In this document: positions 40,014-49,016 of the stretch, in pieces
Position numbering within the stretch: position 1 is the stretch's first letter
Layout: each line of letters opens with the position of its first letter
Assembly: GCF_013426895.1 (NCBI RefSeq)
Contig: NZ_AP023175.1
Coordinates: forward strand, 868,001-932,000
Direction: 5' to 3'
DNA from: Paraburkholderia largidicola
Lineage (GTDB): Bacteria; Pseudomonadota; Gammaproteobacteria; Burkholderiales; Burkholderiaceae
DNA: 64,000 nucleotides
The notes under the pieces: generated by a model
Told to the model about the DNA's origin: nothing
The model's database searches: none
What the model saw: the letters and a program-made list of their open reading frames with translations, nothing else
Position numbers and translations under genes: made by a program

Positions 40014-40826
40014 TCACGCAGCCTGCGTACCGTCGACCAGCGTCTTCAGGTCCGTCACCGTGTACGACATCGACAGCCGATAGCCCGCGCCGACACGCAC
40101 AGGTGCAAGGTCGGATATTTCTTCGCCCTCGGCAACCGGCAAGCTCAACTGCCCTTCGCCTGCCCACACGTCGGCCATGCGCGGATCGTCCATGATCGAC
40201 ATCACGAGTTCGTGGACGGCGGGCGTCTCATGCTGCCCGGCAGCCAGTCTCGGGAAGTGACGCAGATTCACGATTGGACGTCCGGCGAGACTGAGCCTCG
40301 ACGGATCGTCCACCTTGCCCGTCAGCTTGACCTCTGCACGCGCAATGCGCTGGCCCGCCGTCGATGCCGTCGCCGCAAAGCGAGCACCCGGCGCGACCTG
40401 TGCAGCAGCGAGGCTGGGCGCCGCGAACGTGCGCGTCTGGTGCACGGCGCCGAGGCGCTTCGGAAAGCCTTGAATCAGGCCGCGCATCATCGCCGGGTCG
40501 TTGTCCACGAAAATGTACGGGCAGTATGCGACGGGCTGGCCTTCATACAACGCATCGACGAGCAGGAAAAACTCGCGGTACTGATAGCGCGCCGGGTCCA
40601 GCAGTTCATCGTTTTCGCCCGTGAACTGCCAGTCGACGAACAGCGCCGTCGCATGCCCCGGCGACGACGGATCGACGCTCAGACCCGCTGGCAACGTCGC
40701 TGCCACAGCGGCGGGATCGGCCCAGAACTCGACGATCAGAAAGTCGCCCGAATAGTGCCACGGCGGCGGCGGTGCGATGCTCGACAGACCACGGGGCGAA
40801 AGAGGAACGGCGTATTGCTTCGACAT
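40014..40826 (-). CDS. Acetoacetate decarboxylase family protein
   Basis: A 270-residue protein of the acetoacetate decarboxylase superfamily. The Schiff-base lysine is K123 in IQGFPKRLG, and the Glu-rich YREFFLLVDALYEG segment matches the active-site side (E85). The family includes true decarboxylases and also aldolase-dehydratases and other Schiff-base lyases; the Arg and hydrophobic pocket that define decarboxylation cannot be judged by eye. It is 48 nt downstream of the tautomerase gene, on the same strand, and divergent from the LysR gene at 41500. The pair would fit degradation of a beta-keto or unsaturated oxo-acid (inference). Confidence 0.88.
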   Translation of the reverse strand: MSKQYAVPLSPRGLSSIAPPPPWHYSGDFLIVEFWADPAAVAATLPAGLSVDPSSPGHATALFVDWQFTGENDELLDPARYQYREFFLLVDALYEGQPVAYCPYIFVDNDPAMMRGLIQGFPKRLGAVHQTRTFAAPSLAAAQVAPGARFAATASTAGQRIARAEVKLTGKVDDPSRLSLAGRPIVNLRHFPRLAAGQHETPAVHELVMSIMDDPRMADVWAGEGQLSLPVAEGEEISDLAPVRVGAGYRLSMSYTVTDLKTLVDGTQAA

Positions 40827-40874
40827 GATTTTCTCCAGAATCGAAAGTAGTTGAATGAGGTGGATTGCCGTGTT

Positions 40875-41273
40875 TCAGGCGGCGGCTGCCGACGTCGGGT
40901 TCTGTCCCGCGAGTCCGTTTCCTGGCGACCAGTTGTCGGCCGCCACCTCGATGAGATTGATGAACACATCGGCGGGATTGACGCCAGGGTTCCTGGCGAG
41001 CCGCGCCACGAGGTCCTGATAGAAGCGCTGTTTATCGTCGGCTGAACGGCCCGTTGTCAGCGTGATCTGGACGAGCAGCACGTCGGACGAACGCGCGAAC
41101 GGAAAGGACATGTTGACGTGAAAGTTCGCGTCCTCGTGTTCGCGGACGGTCATGAAGAACGCGTCGGTATGCACGCCGAGCGACGTGTGAAGCGTTTCGT
41201 GGATACCTTCGAGTACGGCGGTGCGGTACGCGGCGGGCTTGCCGCTGCGCATCGATACGTGGGTCATTGGCAT
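40875..41273 (-). CDS. Tautomerase family protein (Tautomerase_2 type)
   Basis: A 132-residue protein of the tautomerase superfamily. Met1 is followed directly by Pro2, which after Met removal would be the catalytic N-terminal proline. MPMTHVSMRSGKPAAYRTAV and the long FHVNMSFPFARSSDVLLVQITLT repeat fit the two beta-alpha-beta halves of a fused tautomerase. It interconverts enol and keto forms of oxo-acids, or hydrates or dehalogenates small acids in known relatives. ATG 41273 is chosen because it puts Pro at position 2; 41306 would bury it. The ribosome site is CAGGAG. Confidence 0.85.
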   Translation of the reverse strand: MPMTHVSMRSGKPAAYRTAVLEGIHETLHTSLGVHTDAFFMTVREHEDANFHVNMSFPFARSSDVLLVQITLTTGRSADDKQRFYQDLVARLARNPGVNPADVFINLIEVAADNWSPGNGLAGQNPTSAAAA

Positions 41274-41336
41274 TTGAAGCTCCTGAAGTGCGTTTGCTTG
41301 AGACAAATCTTATGGCTGCACTTCGATAACAACAAT

Positions 41337-41361
41337 TCATCGCAAAGCATTTCTGCGATGA
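41337..41361. promoter_or_regulatory. Candidate LysR operator
   Basis: TCATCGCA (41337-41344) and TGCGATGA (41354-41361) form a perfect 8-bp dyad with a 9-nt spacer. It sits between the divergent tautomerase and LysR starts and fits the T-N11-A dyad style of LysR sites. Confidence 0.6.
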
Positions 41362-41499
41362 TTTTCACCAATGATTAAAACGTCGATTTTCTTTGTATTT
41401 TCCTCGTCAGTTAATGAACTGGGCGCAGACGCGCATCGCCACAGCGGGAACCAGGGCACTCGTCTATGATTTGAAGAACCAATGACTGGAGCCGCCAGG

Positions 41500-42378
41500 A
41501 TGAGCACCGATTATCAATCGCCGACGCGTCGCCTCGACCTCGACGACGTTCAGGCATTCGTGCTGGTCGCCGACCTCAGCAGTTTCACGCGCGCCGCCGA
41601 GGTGCTCGACATCACGCAATCGTCGATCAGCCTGAAGATGAAGCGCCTCGAAGAACGGCTCGGGCGCCGCCTTCTCGAACGCACGCCGCGGCGCGTGCAA
41701 CTCCTGCCCGAAGGCGCGGCATTCCTCGCCGCCGCCCGCGAATTGCTGAGCGCGCACGACCGCGCGCTAAACCCGACGGTGCAGGTGCAGCGCAGCCTGC
41801 GTCTGGGCATCATCGACCACACCGCCGCGGACGGGCTCATACCGTTGATTGCGCGCATTTCGGCGCAGGACCCTACATTGCGCGTGGAGGTGAAGATCGG
41901 CGCATCGAGCGAAATGCTCGCCGGCTACGACTCCGGCGAACTCGATGCCGTCTTCGCGCGACGCGACGCCACGCGCAGGGACGCGGAGAAACTGTTCGTC
42001 GAGCACTGTGGATGGTTTGCTTCGCCGCAATGGATGCACAGCCCCGGCGAGCCGCTGCGGATCGCATCGCTGTCCGCGCCGTGCGGCGTGCGCGCGAACG
42101 CGCTGAAAGCGCTCGATGAAGCCGGCATCAAGTGGACGGGGGTGTTCGTCGGCGGCGGCATCGGCACGGTGGGCGCAGCCGTGATGGCGGGTCTCGCGGT
42201 CGCGCCCATGACGCGGCGGGGATGCCCGCCGCGAGCCGTCGATGTCGGCAGCCGGCTCGGCTTGCCGCCGCTCGCGCCAATCGAAATCGCCGTCTACACA
42301 CGCGTGCGGGACGCCGCCATGAGAGAAACGATCCGCAGCCTGGGCGCTGCGCTGCGCACCACGAACGCGTCGGCCTGA
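41500..42378 (+). CDS. LysR family transcriptional regulator
   Basis: A 292-residue LysR protein with the classical DNA-binding domain (DLDDVQAFVLVADLSSFTRAA; DITQSSISLKMKRLEERLGRRLL) and a LysR substrate domain. It is divergent from the tautomerase and acetoacetate decarboxylase family genes and is their presumed regulator through the dyad at 41337. ATG 41500 has GGAG nine nt upstream; 41482 is the alternative. The C-terminal half is short and lacks an obvious signature for a particular effector. Confidence 0.92.
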   Translation: MSTDYQSPTRRLDLDDVQAFVLVADLSSFTRAAEVLDITQSSISLKMKRLEERLGRRLLERTPRRVQLLPEGAAFLAAARELLSAHDRALNPTVQVQRSLRLGIIDHTAADGLIPLIARISAQDPTLRVEVKIGASSEMLAGYDSGELDAVFARRDATRRDAEKLFVEHCGWFASPQWMHSPGEPLRIASLSAPCGVRANALKALDEAGIKWTGVFVGGGIGTVGAAVMAGLAVAPMTRRGCPPRAVDVGSRLGLPPLAPIEIAVYTRVRDAAMRETIRSLGAALRTTNASA

Positions 42379-42411
42379 AGCGGCTGCGTCGTGATCGGCT
42401 CAGTGGCCTGC

Positions 42412-42792
42412 CTACTTCGACGCCGTGCGCCCGCCCTTCTCCACGCCGTCAGCCTGAGGACCATGCGCGGCGCACGCTTCGAGCGCAACGACGGCTTTCC
42501 TCGCGACCGCCGTCGTTTCGTCACACACCGCCCGCCGCACGGATTTCGGGCATCCGCCGTTGGCGGCGATCTCATCGAGTGCGCCCTTGGCCTTTTTGAG
42601 CGCGGCCTCCGGAGAACCCGTGTCCGCGATCAGCTTCGCGATGTTGAAGACGCTGCCCGACGGCAGTATCACGAAGTCGGGACAGGTGGACTCGGCGTGG
42701 ACTGGCGTGGCAAGCAGCAACGCGATGGCCGCGGGCGCAACCACGTGAGCCAGCGCGAAGACACGTCCAATGGAGCGAGAGTAGATCGGCAT
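42412..42792 (-). CDS. Small exported hypothetical protein with four cysteines
   Basis: A 126-residue protein with a signal peptide of about 33 residues ending ATPVHA before ESTCPDFVI. The mature part (about 93 residues) is predicted helical and has four cysteines (STCPD, GGCPKSVRRAVCDET, EACAAHG), as in small disulfide-bonded periplasmic proteins. I do not recognise a family. It converges on the LysR gene (33-nt gap) and seems to be transcribed alone. Confidence 0.75.
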   Translation of the reverse strand: MPIYSRSIGRVFALAHVVAPAAIALLLATPVHAESTCPDFVILPSGSVFNIAKLIADTGSPEAALKKAKGALDEIAANGGCPKSVRRAVCDETTAVARKAVVALEACAAHGPQADGVEKGGRTASK

Positions 42793-42992
42793 GACGGGCG
42801 GCCTCTGAATGGACGTCGACGCTGTCGTCGGTTGAATCAGCGAGTCCGGGTCGCCCTTTTCTGATCGTTGACTGGCAGCGCCACGCAGATCGCATTTGCA
42901 TCAAAAGTTATAGCCGCGCATCCTTAACGATTGCTTACATCGGCTGCACTTTTGGCTTTCTGCTTTATCCGGCGTGCCCGTCGGCTCATCCG

Positions 42993-43292
42993 TCAGAAGC
43001 GCGGGTGGCATTCGAACGTGAGTTGCGCCTCATGGGTTTCGAGCGAGCGCACGCCGCTGGACGACTCCGACACGACGCTCGGCACTTCGCCACGCTGCGC
43101 GCAAAAGTTGCTTGCGCTCTGCATGACGGCCTTGTGAGACCTCGCCCACGCGACGCTGCCGCCCGCCGCCGATGCATGTAGCGTATATCGCCCTGCATCG
43201 CCCGTCTCGACGACGGGGCTGGAACTCGCACACGCCTGCATCAGCAGCGGCACGAGCGCGAGAATGGCCGTGCCCACGGCCCGTCTTCGCAT
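42993..43292 (-). CDS. Small lipoprotein-like exported protein, 99 residues
   Basis: The N-terminus MRRRAVGTAILALVPLLMQACASSSP reads as a signal peptide with a possible lipobox (MQAC, weak at position -3), so it may be an outer-membrane lipoprotein. The mature part is short (YTLHASAAGGSVAWARSHKA; ETHEAQLTFECHPRF), and a second Cys near the end may be disulfide-bonded. ATG 43292 is chosen because it begins the signal; the upstream open frame to 43397 is not convincing. No family is recognised. Confidence 0.7.
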   Translation of the reverse strand: MRRRAVGTAILALVPLLMQACASSSPVVETGDAGRYTLHASAAGGSVAWARSHKAVMQSASNFCAQRGEVPSVVSESSSGVRSLETHEAQLTFECHPRF

Positions 43293-43523
43293 TGCGACTG
43301 TCACGCGTCGACTGATCAGATTAGTCAGACCTGACAGCGCCCGATCGACTCCAGATGTATTCACGACAACCTCTAAGCTGAACGCTCGCACCTGCACGAT
43401 GCGGTGCGCGATAGTCGCAAAGTATGAATTGGCCCCGTCTCGCGATCAGCTATCGAAGTTGCAACACAGTGTTCACCCGGCGCACGCTTTGCCGCTCAGG
43501 CTTGGCATTTGCGCAACGCGCGA

Positions 43524-43868
43524 TCAAAGCGCTTCCTGACACAACGACATCATCCGTTGCACCATCGTGCTCGCTTCGTTCAGTTCCATCTCGCTCGTAA
43601 AGAGCGCATTGACGCTGGACAGACGCACGGCGATACCGGCATCCAGCAGATCCTTGCTTGCGATCTTCAACGCGAACTGGCCGATCCTGACGCGGTCGAG
43701 CCAGTCCATCTTCACATCGTTTTTCGCGAGCCAGCGGCGGCAGCATTCGACGACGTGATCGACGCGCCACTCCTGTGTCAGCGCGTACGACGCCGCCGCG
43801 ATGGCCACGAGGTAGCACAGCAGTTCGGGACGCGCGCTGCCCGCGTCATTGAATTCGGGTTTGAGCAT
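43524..43868 (-). CDS. Hypothetical soluble protein, 114 residues
   Basis: I recognise no family. It is a small, mostly helical protein with paired cysteines in VDHVVECCRRWLAKND and an LLCYLVAIAAASYAL segment that could be a buried helix rather than a membrane span. ATG 43868 opens MLKPEFNDAGSARPELL. The frame is bounded and has codon usage like real genes here. It is divergent from nothing and follows the LysE gene (207-nt gap, minus strand), separated by a hairpin at 43949. Confidence 0.6.
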   Translation of the reverse strand: MLKPEFNDAGSARPELLCYLVAIAAASYALTQEWRVDHVVECCRRWLAKNDVKMDWLDRVRIGQFALKIASKDLLDAGIAVRLSSVNALFTSEMELNEASTMVQRMMSLCQEAL

Positions 43869-43948
43869 GGGTTGTGGACCTCAATTCTGTTCGGCCTGTC
43901 TTCAATACGTATGTGCTGTAGCACTGAAAACAACCTGCGCACATGGCA

Positions 43949-43977
43949 GACGGGGCGACTCGAAAGAGCGCCCCGTC
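43949..43977. terminator. GC-rich hairpin between the LysE gene and the 43868 gene
   Basis: GACGGGGCG (43949-43957) pairs with CGCCCCGTC (43969-43977), extended inside by CTC-GAAA-GAG. It lies downstream of the LysE gene on the minus strand and may end its transcript, though no T-tract follows. Confidence 0.5.
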
Positions 43978-44075
43978 GCACCCGGTTCAGCGTGCGTAGC
44001 CGAAAGTCTACCCCTTTTTGCGGCCCCGCCGATTTACGCGCGCACCACTTCCACGAACATAAACAGACCGTACGG

Positions 44076-44693
44076 TCAGCGCAGAGCCTGCCGTAGTCCG
44101 AGCGCGACGATCACCGCGCCACATGCACGGTCGATCCATTTCTGCGCGCGGCGATACGCGCCCGAAACGGCCTCATGCGACAGAAACAGCGCGACGCCGC
44201 CATACCAGCACGACGCCACCACGCCCACGGTCGCGAGCATCGCGAGGAAGGTCGGCGCGCGTACGTGCGCAGGCGCCGCCGTTGAAAAAACCGCCGCGTA
44301 GAACGCGATCGATTTCGGATTGGCAATATTGGTCGCGACACCTTGCATGAACGCAGAACCGAAGCCCGACGACGCCGACACGTTTTGCACCGCCATCGGA
44401 CGCGTGCCCGCCGACCTGATGAGGCGCAAGCCGAACCAGATGAGATAACCCGCGCCGGCGAGCTTCACGGCAATGGCGACCCACGGAAAGATCGCGAACA
44501 CGACGCCCACACCGAGAATCGCACAGGTGGCCCAGAAGAGATTGACCACCACGATTCCCGCGACGAGCGCAAATGCATCGCGACGTGTTGCCGACACCGA
44601 CTTGTGCGCGACGGCGACGAAGTTCGGGCCCGGTATCACGACACCGACGATATAAACAGAGAACACGGCCGTGACGGCGGAAAAATCGATCAT
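44076..44693 (-). CDS. LysE/RhtB family amino-acid exporter
   Basis: A 205-residue inner-membrane translocator with about six hydrophobic segments. The N-terminal VYIVGVVIPGPNFVAVAHKS carries the family-defining PGPN motif, and VATNIANPKSIAFYAAVF contains the NPK segment. LysE/RhtB proteins export basic or neutral amino acids. ATG 44693 begins the family domain; the open frame to 44891 upstream is not protein-like. It is divergent from the porin gene at 44917 and probably transcribed alone. Confidence 0.93.
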   Translation of the reverse strand: MIDFSAVTAVFSVYIVGVVIPGPNFVAVAHKSVSATRRDAFALVAGIVVVNLFWATCAILGVGVVFAIFPWVAIAVKLAGAGYLIWFGLRLIRSAGTRPMAVQNVSASSGFGSAFMQGVATNIANPKSIAFYAAVFSTAAPAHVRAPTFLAMLATVGVVASCWYGGVALFLSHEAVSGAYRRAQKWIDRACGAVIVALGLRQALR

Positions 44694-44916
44694 AGCGCCT
44701 CGATGAATATCGACTTGAAGTTGCGAGTCCGGAGAGAGGGCCACTATGCCACAACGTATTCCGCTATGCGGCTGATCTGCATTCCACTGCGAAAGTCCGT
44801 TGTAAATCGCATTGCATGCGGATAACAAATTAGAAATAGTTGCTTCGTGTTGAGTGTTCTCCCTAATAGCATCGGGTTCCTTATTAACCATGTGACATCA
44901 ATAAAAAGGGAATCCA

Positions 44917-46107
44917 ATGAAGCGTGTTGTTCTGGCCAGCGCCGCAAGTCTTGTCGCTGCATCGCCCGCGCTCGTGCATGCGCAGAGTGCCGTCACGTTG
45001 TATGGACTCGTCGACGCGGGCATCACCTATACCAACAACCAGAAAGGCGCGAGCAACATCCAGCAGACGAGCGGCAAGCTCAACGGCAGCCGCTGGGGTT
45101 TGCGCGGCGTCGAGGATCTCGGTGATGGACTGAAGACCGTCTTCACGCTGGAAAGCGGCTTCCGTCCGAACGACGGCACAGCAGCGCAAGGCGGACGCCT
45201 GTTCGGCCGCCAGGCGTTCGTGGGCGTGCAGAAGACGGGCATCGGCACGGTGACCGTCGGCCGGCAGTACGAGCCCGTGACCGATCTCGTCTCGCAGTAT
45301 GCAGGCCCGGGCTTCTGGTCGCCATCGACGCACATCGGCGATAACGACAATCTGAATCAGACCTTCCGCGTGAACAACGCAGTCAAGTTCCGCAGCGACC
45401 CGATTGCGGGCTTCACCGTCGACGGCCTCTATGCATTCAGCAACCAGGCGAACGGCAACAACGGCACGGGCTTCAGCAACAACCGCGCATGGGGCATAGC
45501 GGCGAACTACACCAACGGTCCGTTCTCGATCGGCGGCGGCTATAACGTACTGAATCATCCGAATACGGCATCGAACACAGGCGGCGCGATTGGCGGCGCG
45601 TCGACGACATCCGGCGACGACTACAGCGGCGCATTCTTCTATGGATTGAATGGCGGCGTCGTGCGTCAGCAGATCGCGGCGGCAGGCACCAGCTACGCGA
45701 TCGGCGCGGCGACATTCGGCTTCGCATGGAGCCATACGCAGCTCGACTACAGCGATGGCTCGTCGCGCAAGTTCAACAACTACGATCTGAACGCGCGCTA
45801 TCTGTTCACGCCCGCGCTGACGCTGATCGGCGTGTACACGTACACGGATGGACGCGCGACCAATCTGCCCGGCACCAATGGCGCGAACCTCAAGCCGCGC
45901 TGGCATCAGTTCACGCTCGGCGTCGATTACGCGCTGTCCAAGCGCACCGATCTTTATCTGTCGGCGGCTTATCAACTCGCGGCGGGCGATGCATCGACGC
46001 GCGTCGGCACGGGGTATCAGAAGATTGCGGCGATTGCCGACGCCGGCACGGCGTCATCGACGAATCGTCAGGTCGCCGTGTTTTCAGGCGTGCGCGTGAA
46101 GTTCTGA
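44917..46107 (+). CDS. Gram-negative porin
   Basis: A 396-residue OmpC-like outer-membrane porin. The signal peptide MKRVVLASAASLVAASPALVHA-type leader ends VHA before QSAVTLYGLVDAG. SRWGLRGVEDLGDGLKTVF and the C-terminal phenylalanine (GVRVKF) are diagnostic. It forms a trimeric 16-stranded channel for small solutes. A ribosome site (AAGGGA) precedes ATG 44917 in an AT-rich leader. It ends with a hairpin terminator at 46121 and is a separate paralogue of the porin at 1-915. Confidence 0.95.
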   Translation: MKRVVLASAASLVAASPALVHAQSAVTLYGLVDAGITYTNNQKGASNIQQTSGKLNGSRWGLRGVEDLGDGLKTVFTLESGFRPNDGTAAQGGRLFGRQAFVGVQKTGIGTVTVGRQYEPVTDLVSQYAGPGFWSPSTHIGDNDNLNQTFRVNNAVKFRSDPIAGFTVDGLYAFSNQANGNNGTGFSNNRAWGIAANYTNGPFSIGGGYNVLNHPNTASNTGGAIGGASTTSGDDYSGAFFYGLNGGVVRQQIAAAGTSYAIGAATFGFAWSHTQLDYSDGSSRKFNNYDLNARYLFTPALTLIGVYTYTDGRATNLPGTNGANLKPRWHQFTLGVDYALSKRTDLYLSAAYQLAAGDASTRVGTGYQKIAAIADAGTASSTNRQVAVFSGVRVKF

Positions 46108-46120
46108 TAGGGGTTCAAAG

Positions 46121-46143
46121 GCGTCACCCGTTACGGGTGACGC
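46121..46143. terminator. Hairpin terminator between convergent genes
   Basis: GCGTCACCCG and its perfect complement CGGGTGACGC enclose a TTA loop (46121-46130, 46134-46143). It begins 13 nt after the porin stop and lies just before the stop of the oppositely oriented oxidoreductase. No T-tract follows. Confidence 0.8.
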
Positions 46144-46157
46144 AAGCACTCGTCGAT

Positions 46158-47603
46158 TCAATGCTCGACGGTATCGGCGCGCCAGACTCGATGCGCGTAA
46201 TGCGACTCATCGAACTCCGGCGCGACATCGGCATCGATGCGGGCTTCGTGCGCGTCGAGATCGTCGATGAACAGATCGCGGCTGATGCGCCTCACGATGG
46301 CGGGAATATCGCGCTTCATGCTCGGCACGTCGCCGACGGGCAAGCCGAAGCTGACGAACGCCGCCGGATTGTAGATGTGGATGTGCTTCAACCAGGGCGC
46401 CGCGCCGGGCGTCTTCTCCAGGTATTCGAGCGCTTCGCCGAGATACGGATGCGCGCCGAGCGCATCGTCGCGTTCATGCGGCGCGGGCTCATACCGGTCT
46501 CGCCACAACAGCACGTGATCTGCGATGTCGGTGAGTTCGGCGCGTGCGTGCAGATCGATTGCGTAGCCCGTGCCTGCGATCACATGATCGAACGCGAATG
46601 GATGGCCTGCGGCAACAACCTCGACGCGTTGATCCGCGACGCGCGCGTGCTGCCATTGCGCTCCGGGATGCAGATGAAAGTTGTCATGCCGCGTCACGCG
46701 CCCGATCGCGTCGGGTGGCGGCGTCGAACCCGAGCGCCTGAACCGCAACGCCTGCTTCCAGCGCACCGCATCGGGCAACGCGGAATAGTTGTCGTAAGCG
46801 CCGGGATACGCACGCGAACGGGTGACGGGCACCGAAGGTATCGACGCGCGCCTCACGAACAGATGCACGTCGGCTGCACCCGCTTCGAGCGCGGTGGCGG
46901 CGGCATCGAAGGCCGACGCCGCGCCGCCGACGACGGCCACCGACTTGCCGCGCAACGCCGCGAAGTCGATGTCGTGCGACGTATGGGAAAGTTGCGCGGA
47001 CGGCAACGCAGCCAGCACGTCGGGGATGAACGGCTTGCCGTTGCCGGCGACGCCATTGGCCAGAATGATCTTGCGCGTCGTCTCGACGACATGCCACATG
47101 CGCGTGCCATCGTGGATCGACAGGTGCAGACGGAAATGTCCATCGGCTGGCTCGATACGCGTCAGGGTCACTCCGTAGCGAATCGGGATCGACAGAAAAT
47201 GCCGATACCACGCGAGATACGCGGCCCACTGCTCGCGCGGAATCCGCTCGATCTTCGCATACGCCTCGGCGCCATGGCGCGCCTCGTACCACGCCTGAAA
47301 GCTCAGCGCGGGCAAACCCGCCTCGGGGCCAGGCAACACTTTCGGCGTGCGCAATCGCGTCATCCTCGCGCGCGTGAGCCATACGCCCGCGCGAGACTCG
47401 TCAGGCGCGCCGTCGATCACGCTCACCTTGCCGATGCCCGCGCGCCGCAGCGCGAATGCGAATGCCGCACCGCTCTGACCGCCGCCGACGATCAACACGT
47501 TATGGTCGATGTCCGGCCTGTCCGCCACCCAGTTGTCCGGGTCGGGACCGATGAGCCGCAGCGTATCGAGCGCGCCCTGATCCGGGTTCGTCGTTTGAGT
47601 CAT
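46158..47603 (-). CDS. FAD/NAD(P)-dependent monooxygenase-like oxidoreductase
   Basis: A 481-residue flavoprotein. The FAD-binding dinucleotide motif is VLIVGGGQSGAAFAFAL near the N-terminus, and a second Rossmann motif, VAVVGGAASAFDAAATAL, lies near residue 230 for NAD(P)H. The HTSHDIDFAALRGK segment resembles the FxGxxxH region of class B monooxygenases but is not an exact match. It is the last gene of the leftward set with two LLM monooxygenases and an SfnB-like protein, 21 nt from its neighbour, so it probably oxidises an organosulfur intermediate or siderophore-like amine (inference). Confidence 0.85.
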   Translation of the reverse strand: MTQTTNPDQGALDTLRLIGPDPDNWVADRPDIDHNVLIVGGGQSGAAFAFALRRAGIGKVSVIDGAPDESRAGVWLTRARMTRLRTPKVLPGPEAGLPALSFQAWYEARHGAEAYAKIERIPREQWAAYLAWYRHFLSIPIRYGVTLTRIEPADGHFRLHLSIHDGTRMWHVVETTRKIILANGVAGNGKPFIPDVLAALPSAQLSHTSHDIDFAALRGKSVAVVGGAASAFDAAATALEAGAADVHLFVRRASIPSVPVTRSRAYPGAYDNYSALPDAVRWKQALRFRRSGSTPPPDAIGRVTRHDNFHLHPGAQWQHARVADQRVEVVAAGHPFAFDHVIAGTGYAIDLHARAELTDIADHVLLWRDRYEPAPHERDDALGAHPYLGEALEYLEKTPGAAPWLKHIHIYNPAAFVSFGLPVGDVPSMKRDIPAIVRRISRDLFIDDLDAHEARIDADVAPEFDESHYAHRVWRADTVEH

Positions 47604-47624
47604 GAAGTCGTCCCCTGAAGAGGA

Positions 47625-48983
47625 TTACGAAGACGTCACTGATTCGAGCGCATAGCGCGAAACAGGCTGCTTCAATCCAAGGTTCTCGCGCAGCGTGCGC
47701 CCTTCGTATTCGCTGCGGAACAATCCGCGTCGCCGCAGTTCCGGCAACACGAGCCGGATGAAATCGTCGAGACTGTTGGGCAGCAGCGCCGGCATCACGT
47801 TATAGCCATCCGCGCCGTGGTTGACGAAACGCGCTTCGAGCGCGTCGACGATCTGCTCCGGCGTGCCGACCAGTTGCCAGTGTCCGCGCGCGCCCGCAAT
47901 GCGCAGATAGAGCTCGCGGATCGTCAGGTTTTCGCGCCGCGCGAGTTCGAGCGCGAGCAACTGGCGGCTCTTGCTTGCGTTGGTTTCGGGCAGTTCGGGA
48001 ATCGGCCCGTCGAGCGGATAACCGGACAGGTCGAAGCCGCCCGTCACCGTCTGTACCAGCGCGAGTCCCACGGCGGGATCGATCAGCGCCTGAAGCGCGT
48101 CGAACTTCTCGCGTGCCTCGCTTTCGGTGGCGCCGACGATCGGCATCACACCCGGCATGATCTTGAGATCGTCCGGTTCGCGGCCATATGCCGCCATCCG
48201 CCCTTTGACGTCCGCATAGAACGCGACGGCATCGTCGAGCGTCTGCTGGGCCGTGAAGATCACTTCCGCCGTGCGCGCGGCCAGCGCCTTGCCCGCCTCC
48301 GACGAGCCCGCCTGCACGACGACGGGCCTGCCCTGCGGCGAACGCTCGACGTTCAACGGACCGCGCACATTGAAGAACTCGCCGCGGTGATCGAGCACAT
48401 GGCGCTTCGACGGATCGAAGTAACGGCCCGACGCCTTGTCGCGCACGAACGCCTCGTCGTCCCAGCTATCCCACAAGCCTTCGACGACCTCGGCGAATTC
48501 GACCGCGCGCTCATAGCGCCGCGCATGCGCGAGATGCTCGTCGAAGTTGAAGTTTTTCGCCTCATGCGCGCTCGACGACGTGACGAGATTCCACCCCGCG
48601 CGGCCGCCACTGATGTGATCGAGCGACGCGAACTTGCGCGCGATGTGATACGGCTCGTTGAATGTCGTCGATGCCGTGCCGACCAGACCGATCCGTTCCG
48701 TGACGGCAGCGAGCGCCGACAGCAACGTGAGCGGCTCGAACTGCGCGACATAGCTGTGTGCCGTGCGGCTCAGAAAGTCGACGTTGTCGCCGCGCGTGCC
48801 CGCGCCGTCCGCGAGAAAGATCAGATCGAACTTCGCGGCCTCGGCGGCCTGCGCAAGCTGGACGTAGTGCCGGAAATTGCGCCCCGCGTCGACCCGCGAA
48901 TCAGGATGCCGCCATGCGGCGATGTGATGTCCCGTCGGATAGAGAAAAGCGCCGAGGCGCAGATGACCCTTGCGTGAACTCAT
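47625..48983 (-). CDS. LLM-class flavin-dependent monooxygenase (NtaA/SnaA/DszA family), copy 1
   Basis: A 452-residue luciferase-like TIM-barrel enzyme that uses reduced flavin and oxygen. The signatures are RAGWNLVTSSSAHEAKNF, GLWDSWDDEAFVRDKA, and RSPQGRPVVVQAGSSEAG, which define the NtaA/SnaA/DszA group (desulfurisation of sulfones or oxidation of amines and chelates). It needs a separate flavin reductase, not seen in this window. A paralogue (49017-50366) lies 33 nt upstream. Context with an SfnB-like gene points to organosulfur use as sulfur source. Confidence 0.92.
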   Translation of the reverse strand: MSSRKGHLRLGAFLYPTGHHIAAWRHPDSRVDAGRNFRHYVQLAQAAEAAKFDLIFLADGAGTRGDNVDFLSRTAHSYVAQFEPLTLLSALAAVTERIGLVGTASTTFNEPYHIARKFASLDHISGGRAGWNLVTSSSAHEAKNFNFDEHLAHARRYERAVEFAEVVEGLWDSWDDEAFVRDKASGRYFDPSKRHVLDHRGEFFNVRGPLNVERSPQGRPVVVQAGSSEAGKALAARTAEVIFTAQQTLDDAVAFYADVKGRMAAYGREPDDLKIMPGVMPIVGATESEAREKFDALQALIDPAVGLALVQTVTGGFDLSGYPLDGPIPELPETNASKSRQLLALELARRENLTIRELYLRIAGARGHWQLVGTPEQIVDALEARFVNHGADGYNVMPALLPNSLDDFIRLVLPELRRRGLFRSEYEGRTLRENLGLKQPVSRYALESVTSS

Positions 48984-49016
48984 GGTTGTCGAGAACAGAA
49001 TTGTGTGTGCGTGTGC

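Noticed and set aside
45726..47618. Long plus-strand open frame of about 630 codons
   Set aside because: It overlaps the porin end and is antisense to the FAD oxidoreductase, has no start context and shows no domain features.
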